Assembly (NCBI GenBank): GCA_014058105.1
Contig: JACGCM010000420.1
Span: forward strand, 1-64,000
Origin: Kingdonia uniflora
Taxonomy: Eukaryota; Streptophyta; Magnoliopsida; Ranunculales; Circaeasteraceae
Direction: 5' to 3'
Length of the DNA stretch: 64,000 nt
The position numbers and the translations under genes are program-made. Below the pieces are notes generated by a model. The model made no database searches, was not told the DNA's origin, and was given only the letters and a program-made list of their open reading frames with translations. Of this stretch, positions 58,558 through 64,000 are shown piece by piece. Numbering within the stretch: the first letter of the stretch is position 1; each line of letters starts with the position of its first letter.

Positions 58558-58835
58558 TGTTGTTATTTGGTCTTTGTGTCATTTGAGCGTTGTCAAACGA
58601 GCTTGTCATTCGACATCGGGCTCCTTCTTACAGAGCTCTCTGTCACGAGTTAGTTGTCGTTCGAGCTTGTTCCGTTTCTCTATTTCAGCATTGAGATTCG
58701 CTCGTAGCTCTGTAAGTTGTTCCTGCTCAACTGAAAGGTTGAGCTAGATTCTGGTTGTTGGCTGTCTGGAAGTGACCATGATTGAAATTTGTTGTAGAGT
58801 GACTGAATGCCTTAGGATATCGTGGAAAGGATTTT

Positions 58836-58857
58836 CTTTCCCGCAGACGATGCCAAA
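58836..58857 (-). promoter_or_regulatory. Primer binding site of element B
   Basis: On the minus strand TTTGGCATCGTCTGCGGGAA follows the LTR, the same class as element A. Confidence 0.7.
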
Positions 58858-59474
58858 TATAATGGCCTAATTCAGTAAACTCGAAGTGGCCTGGAATTAG
58901 CTCTTACACTAATGTACATGTAACAAAATCTAATTGTAAACAAGAAATGACACAAGTGTTTAGCGTGGAAAACCTATGAATAGGTTAAAAAACCACGACA
59001 TCAGGTTGAGAATTTTTGTAATAGTGACGTTTATTGTTTAAGGCTGATATCTTATTAAAAGTGATCTCTAAACTTAGAAATGCTTGATCTTGCGAATAAG
59101 AAGTTTGAATTTTTGGAGAATCTAGAAAATATAGTCTTCCTGGTGATTTCTCCTGTAATCTTCTGGTCCTTGTCTATTTTGGAACTTTTTCTTTATATAG
59201 GCATTTTTCGCTGTTCTTCATCGTGCTGGAGCACGTTCTCCAAACAATGTGGTTAGTAGCGGTTGACTGAGTAACTGCTGAGTTCGAGATAGACATATGG
59301 CTTTGACTTGTTTAGGTTTATCGGTTTGAGCATGACCAACGTTTCTTGTTAGTTCGTGGAGTATGTGGCAATGTTGACTGGTGAAGTCATGTGGAGAATG
59401 CGTGAGTCTAACATGGAGGTAGTTTGAATTGGAGGCAGATCGATTTAGGTAAGATCGTGGGATATGCCCCTATA
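58858..59474 (-). repeat. 5' LTR of element B (right copy)
   Basis: TATAATGGCC...CCCCTATA; both termini have TG/CA changed to TA, expected of cytosine-to-thymine decay on one or other strand. It directly adjoins the PBS at its inner side. Confidence 0.85.
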
Positions 59475-59970
59475 CTTAGAGTTAGCTCAAAAAGTAGATC
59501 GGCTCGCCTAGAAGATTACCATTTCGGCTTTTACCAATGCGCTACTTGTTGATGGGAGGGTGAAGGAATTCCTCGTCCTCAACAAACCAACAACTCTGGA
59601 AGACATGATCAAAAAGGTCAACGGTTATATTGACCTGGAAAGAATAGTGTCTGATAAACAGAAACCTCATAAGTTAATATTAATAGCTCGAGATCAGTCA
59701 GCCAGCCATGACTTTAATCGTACTGCCAGTCAGGGAGGTAACAGAAAATAGACAAAATCTAATAGCGAACGACCTCGAAAGGGGAATAACTTGCCCAAGC
59801 CCTGCCTTCCCAATATGAATGTGACCATAGCCAGCATTTATCCTATACTTCAGATGGATCGGTTTTTTCGCAATGCACAATATCTCTAATTCATTGAGAA
59901 CAATCCATATTGCATTCACCACAAGGTCAGACATCATGAAATAGAATACTGCTTTGCCTTATAGTGGTTG
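59475..59970 (+). pseudogene. Element A gag, 3' part
   Basis: Resumes directly after element B: ELAQKVDRLA near 59,480, ITISAFTNALLVDGRVKEFL, and the open frame 59,560-59,751 with TTLEDMIKKVNGYIDLERIV. The same motif pair occurs in the gag of B (ATLEDMITNVNSYVNLERMM). A zinc-knuckle-like region follows near 59,880-59,960. Confidence 0.75.
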
Positions 59971-60900
59971 TTAAAATATATCTTCGCTGATGGACGAATG
60001 CATGAGTACATTGTAGACGTCGAAAGCTACAAGAATGGGAGCTACAAACTTACTTCAAATGCCGTACAAACCAAAGAGCCGACAGAAGAGAAGCGCTTAT
60101 ACCATATGTCGCTATGCCACTTCGTCGAGACTCAGATCGTCAACCAATCAAACAAAACTATGAGACGACGGGTCAGCCAATGTCACGACTTGTCCCTGAA
60201 AGACAAAGAAGCTCGTTTACTTCCTGTTTCTAGCTCTCAACGAATAGGAATTTCTTTCGACGACTGTGATGTTTGTCATATCAGCTATCCTCAACATGAT
60301 GCTTTGGTAATAATGCTAAAAATGCGAAATATGGTACTTCACACAATGATGATAGATACTGGGAGTACTATTGAGTTACTTTTTCATAGCACGATTGATC
60401 AGATGGGAGTGGCTGACAAAGTACAACCCAGTGACATTAATATCTGTAGATTTAATGGATTTAAAGAAGAATGTGTAGGGAAGATTATACTTCTTATCAT
60501 AGCAGGACCTGTGACACTCGATGTTATCAATACAAAATCCTGCTATTTGGGGATAATGGGGCATTGCTGGTTACATAATATGCGAGCTATTCCATCCACC
60601 TATCATTTGGCACTGTGATTTGAGTGGAATGACGTCGTATATGAGATCTAAAGAAGTCAGAAGCTCGCTCGAGCATGTGAAAATTATGCCGTCATCATTC
60701 CAGAATCCTCAGAGCCACAGCTTGCATAGCAATTACTGAAAATAGCAGGAAAAGTTATAGAAAACTATATAGTAAACTCTACAGAAAACCATCTGCCAAG
60801 CGCATAAATAATAGAGTATGTCAAAATCAGTGGCGAAAAGCAAGGAACATACATTGGTAATTTTTTGCCAACAGTAGAACGAGATGTCCTCATTTAGTTC
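59968..60900 (+). pseudogene. Element A protease region
   Basis: The frame 59,968-60,618 (216 residues) includes CDVCHISYPQHDALVIMLKM and the aspartic protease active site MMIDTGSTIELLFHS near residue 128, with the flap-side motif LGIMGHCWLHNM near residue 191. D-T-G-S is intact. The frame then closes at a stop, and linking text to the RT is broken (stops near 60,618, 60,652, 60,730 and 60,897). Confidence 0.78.
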
Positions 60901-61853
60901 TTGAAAGACAACAGTGATGTATTCCCATGGACATTTCACAAAATACCGGGTATTGATCCCAATCTAGCTTACCACAAGCTCAATTTAAAGGATAAAGCCG
61001 AGGCTGTAAAACAGAAGCAGAGGACCTTAGCACCAAGACTCCGAGAAGAAGTAAATAAAGAGATCAGCAAACTCATCGAAGTTGGCTTTATTTGAAAGAC
61101 CAATTACCCAGAATGGATCTCGAACATTGTGGCAGTCCCAAAGAAGAACGGCAAGATCTGAGTGTGTGTAGATTTCATAGACCTCAACAAATATACTCTA
61201 AAGAACAGTTTTCTACTTCCTATCATAAACCATCTGCTCGATTTTACTACATCAGGATACAATTAGATACCTTATCCATGATGGATGCCGCATCGACACA
61301 AACTCTTATCCATGATAGATGCCGCATCAGGATACAATAAGATACCTATGCTATCTGATGACAAAAAGAAGACAACTTTCATTACAGAACATAGCTTATG
61401 CTGTTATAAGGTCATGCTTTCGGTATCAAGAATGCTGGAGCCACTTATCAACGGCTGATGACTCAAATGTTTAAAGATCACCTCAAAAAAATGATGGAAG
61501 TCTACATTGATGATATGTTGTGTAAAAGCCTTAAAAAGGAGAACCATATTATAGACTTGCACACTACTTTCGAAATTATTCATTCCTACAAGATGAGGCT
61601 CAACCCAAAAAAGTCCAAGTTTGGGGTCCAGTCAAAAAAATTCTTAGGACATTTAATCAGTAAGAGTGGTATAGAAGTTGATCCATATCGTATTCGCGCT
61701 TTAGTGACTATGCCTACGCCGAAAACAAAGAAAGACGTACAGAAGTTAGTAGGCAAGATTGTCGCAATAAATCATTTGATTTCGAAGTCTTCATATCAAT
61801 GTCGATGGTTGTTCAACCTTTTACGTAAATGGACAATAAAACTGAAGTCTTAA
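60901..61853 (+). pseudogene. Element A reverse transcriptase
   Basis: Text in order: NKEISKLIEVGFI at 61,057, an AVPKKNGKI-type motif near 61,133, MMDAAS near 61,280, and the catalytic VYIDDMLCKSL at 61,500. KSKFGVQSKKFLGHLISKSG and KKDVQKLVGKIVAINHLISK follow. A 24-bp tandem duplication at 61,271-61,294 and 61,305-61,328 breaks the motif B region. The YIDD box is intact. Confidence 0.82.
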
Positions 61854-61916
61854 AAGGATCCTGAGATCGAATGGATAGCAGAGTATGAAGCAGCATTTCA
61901 GGAGCTCAAACTTTAC

Positions 61917-62890
61917 TTGGGATCATCCCCAGTGATGAGTACACCTAACGAAGGGGAAGAACTAGCAATATATCTTGTGGTTACTGAAGAATCTTTAAGT
62001 TCCGTCTTCATCCGACTTGATGGGAAGACAAAAAAACCTGTTTATTTAATCAGTAGGACTCTCACTTCTGCAGAGTCTTGGTATGCCAAGATCGAGAAAT
62101 TGCTCTTAGCTCTCGTGTACATATTGCTAAAGTTGAGACAGTATTTTCAAGTACACTCAGTTCGAGTGGTGACAAATTACCCTTAATGAGAGATCTTATT
62201 CAAACGAAAAAAGTTCAGACGAGTACAAACATGGTCGGTCGCTCTTGGCAAACACGACATCTATTTTGAACCACGACACTCTGAAAAAGGTCAAGTAGTA
62301 GCAAATTTCCTCGCAGATTTCTCAGTAGAAGATCATGACTGGGAAGAAGATAACACAAACAATAATGAGGAACACTTCGAAGAAAAGTCAGACTGAATAA
62401 CTAAAAAGGGATGGCATCTTTTAACCGATGGATCTTCCAGACTTGCAGGATCAGGTATCAGAATTTTACTTATCACACCTTCTAATAATAGGATCGAGAA
62501 AGCAGCCAGGCTTAATTTTGAAGCAACCAAAAATGCGGCCGAGTATGAAGCAATAATTCACGGTCTAGATATGGCTCTAGAGATTGGAGTCTCTGAGTTA
62601 ACTGTCTACACGAACTTATTACTCATTGTGAACCATTACATATAAAAGTTCTAGAAGAATAGAAAAATGGTCGACTGTGCAGCAGCAGTAGCCGACAGAA
62701 TAAGTAGATTCAAAAGAATTATAATCGAATACTTACCGTGCGGTGAAAATCGACATTCAGACTCTCTCGTGTACCTGGCAAGAATACTTGGTACGGAAGT
62801 GCATTATCTAAAGATCGAAGTATTATCTACCCCCAGCATTAGCATCTTAAGCTCGAATTCTGTCAATACTGGGGGCGTTGAAGAGGGCGA
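61917..62890 (+). pseudogene. Element A RNase H and second RNase H-like domain
   Basis: The frame 61,917-62,186 gives the LAIYLVVTEESLSSVFIRLD and YLISRTLTSAESWYAKIEKL motifs. A frameshift follows, then LTDGSSRLAGSG near 62,418, ATKNAAEYEAIIHGLDMALE near 62,527, and MVDCAAAVADRISRFKRIII (62,667-62,726). The Asp/Glu motif (TDGS, AEYEA) belongs to the duplicated archaeal-type RNase H that is typical of the Tat lineage. Confidence 0.75.
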
Positions 62891-62929
62891 TGACGATTGA
62901 AGACGACCTTACCTCAAGTATATTGGGAC

Positions 62930-64000
62930 TAAAAATACATTTGATGGTGAACTCCCTACAGATCCCACGAAGAAGAGACGCGTACTTGATAATGCTAAGC
63001 GATATATTGTGGACAACGGTCTCTTTTACAAAATTTTGGTCACAGGACCGTACCTCGAATGCTTGTCTAACAAAGAAGCTCAAAAGTTCCTACACGAACT
63101 CCATAAGGGGACTTGTGGCTCCATTACAGCGGGACGATCTCTCTCAAATCGAGCTCTTACTCAAGGAGTCTTTTAGCCCAAGATGAAAGCTCAAGCCATT
63201 GAACTCGCGATGCCTGCCAAAGACATGTTCCCATAATTCGTACTCCAGCCTTGGAACTCCATTTCAGGAACGTTGTTTGGCCATTTAAAAGATGGGCCCT
63301 CGACCTTGTAGGAGAATTCCCCACAACACCAGGCAAAAGGAAATACCTCCTAGCAGCGACAAATTACTTCATAAAATGGGTAGAAGGAGTCCCTCTATGC
63401 CGCACATGCGAAGACGAAGTCATCAAATTCATCTGGGAAACTATCATCATCCGATTTGGTTACCCCTATCTCATCAGAATCGACAATGGACCTCAGTTCG
63501 TTGGCTTCAAAGTCGTTGAATTCCTCAATCAACACAATATCATCCACTCCCCTTCAAATCCATATTACCCTCAAGGAAATGGCCAGGCGAAAATCATTAA
63601 TCGAACTATAGTGGATGGGATTAAAATGCGCTTGATAGAGAAGAACGGTAATTGGGTCCAATAACTGCAGCATGTCTTGTATGCATATCGCACAACACCT
63701 CGGGTATCAACTGAATGCACTTCATTCTTACTAGCGTATGGTAAAAAAGAAATCATCCCCACTCTATATCATCACCCAATACGCGACCATACCATGATGG
63801 ATGAAGAGAATGAGTACCAGTTGGCATGTAACATGAATTGAATCGAGGAGACTTGAGACAAAATAATCATGAATTTAAGAAGATACCACCAAGCTCTAGC
63901 CCAATCTTACAACAGGCGCGCTCATCACAGAGAGTTCGAAATCAAATATCTCATCCTACGATAAATTCCCAAACACAGAAAGGAAGTAAGTGCTGGGAAA
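62930..64000 (+). pseudogene. Element A integrase (truncated by window end)
   Basis: The HHCC region (LHELHKGTCGSITAGR, then a stop and PKMKAQA) is at 63,085-63,200. The core in frame 63,251-63,664 has VWPFKRWALDLVGEF (first Asp), LIRIDNGPQF (second Asp) and YPQGNGQAKIINRT, where the catalytic Glu of the NGQAE motif is Lys (GAA to AAA near 63,588). A TAA near 63,662 follows. The C-terminal part (LYAYRTTPRVSTECTSFLL, then IEET) runs to the window edge. Confidence 0.82.

Larger units (their letters stand above)
44449..59474 (-). mobile_element. Element B: 15.0-kb Ty3/gypsy Tat-like retrotransposon nested in element A
   Basis: LTRs at 44,449-45,072 and 58,858-59,474 (about 620 bp) flank a minus-strand gag-pol (58.2-53.1 kb) and, in the 3' internal part, an antisense (plus-strand) spliced gene with coiled coils (47.9-51.7 kb). 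A 5-bp duplication, CTTGG at 44,444-44,448 and CTTAG at 59,475-59,479, brackets it. The PBS reads TTTGGCATCGTCTGCGGGAA on the minus strand next to the 58,858 LTR, fixing the orientation. The LTRs differ at many positions and gag-pol has stops, so the insertion is not recent. Confidence 0.9.
43113..64000 (+). mobile_element. Element A: Ty3/gypsy Tat-like retrotransposon, interrupted by element B and cut by the window edge
   Basis: It consists of a short 5' LTR (43,113-43,450), a PBS region (TTTGGTACAATCTGTGGGAA), a gag start, then the 15.0-kb insertion B (44,449-59,474), then the rest of gag, protease, RT, RNase H and integrase to the window end. Gag joins across B with a clean reading frame once B and one CTTGG/CTTAG duplication are removed (the Lys-Ile-Leu before B is followed by Glu-Leu-Ala after it). 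The 3' LTR is outside. Many stops and an altered integrase active site make it inactive. Confidence 0.88.

Overview
The window is plant nuclear DNA, probably from a eudicot. It is intron-rich and AT-rich, and it holds two plant genes set in a dense, nested mass of plant-type transposable elements (Ty3/gypsy Tat-like elements, a chromovirus, a FAR1-type Mutator-like element, a SINE-like copy). There are no bacterial operons or ribosome binding sites. The species cannot be named from sequence alone.

Layout. 1-7.45 kb: a strongly decayed plus-strand Ty3/gypsy (Tat-like) element whose RT, RNase H and integrase remnants lie at 2.8-5.4 kb, with a possible antisense ORF remnant and LTR after it. 7.45-9.3 kb: simple GA-rich repeats and no gene. 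9.43-20.59 kb: a seven-exon plus-strand gene of the plastid DUF3531 type. Exons 1-2 carry several small indels, exons 3-7 are clean, and intron 2 is swollen to about 8.7 kb by a chromovirus, a SINE-like copy, a legumain exon fragment and a gag remnant. 21.83-25.92 kb: an apparently intact ten-exon minus-strand gene for the type B histone acetyltransferase HAT1 (HAG2 in Arabidopsis); the two genes converge. 26.85-27.24 kb: a 53/52-nt near-perfect hairpin and a 60-bp direct repeat.

27,313-39,003: an 11.7-kb Mutator-like element (MULE) with terminal inverted repeats and a perfect 9-bp target duplication. It carries two convergent genes: a FAR1-type transposase (minus) and a multi-exon gene joining a plant mobile domain, coiled coils and an OTU-like protease fold whose catalytic Cys position reads Ser (plus). 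Its introns and flanks, but not its exons, hold about 35-40 copies of an 18-bp palindrome (ATTGTCGANNTCGACAAT), spaced about 51 bp apart within clusters. This is the most unusual feature of the window.

39.5-42.2 kb: a solo LTR, an exon of a HOP/STI1-like TPR gene, and a second, truncated FAR1-type transposase. 43,113-64,000: a plus-strand Tat-like element (A) running off the window. A 15.0-kb minus-strand Tat-like element (B, 44,449-59,474) has inserted inside the A gag, leaving a 5-bp target duplication; A reads in frame again on the far side. B carries, antisense to its own gag-pol, a spliced-looking gene with long coiled coils, plus a 160-bp tandem repeat. A third LTR (solo, 52,072-52,818) landed inside one of those repeat units.

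The order of insertion is therefore readable: A, then B in A, then the solo-LTR parent in B. Most element ORFs carry stops or frameshifts. HAT1 is the only gene here that looks fully functional.
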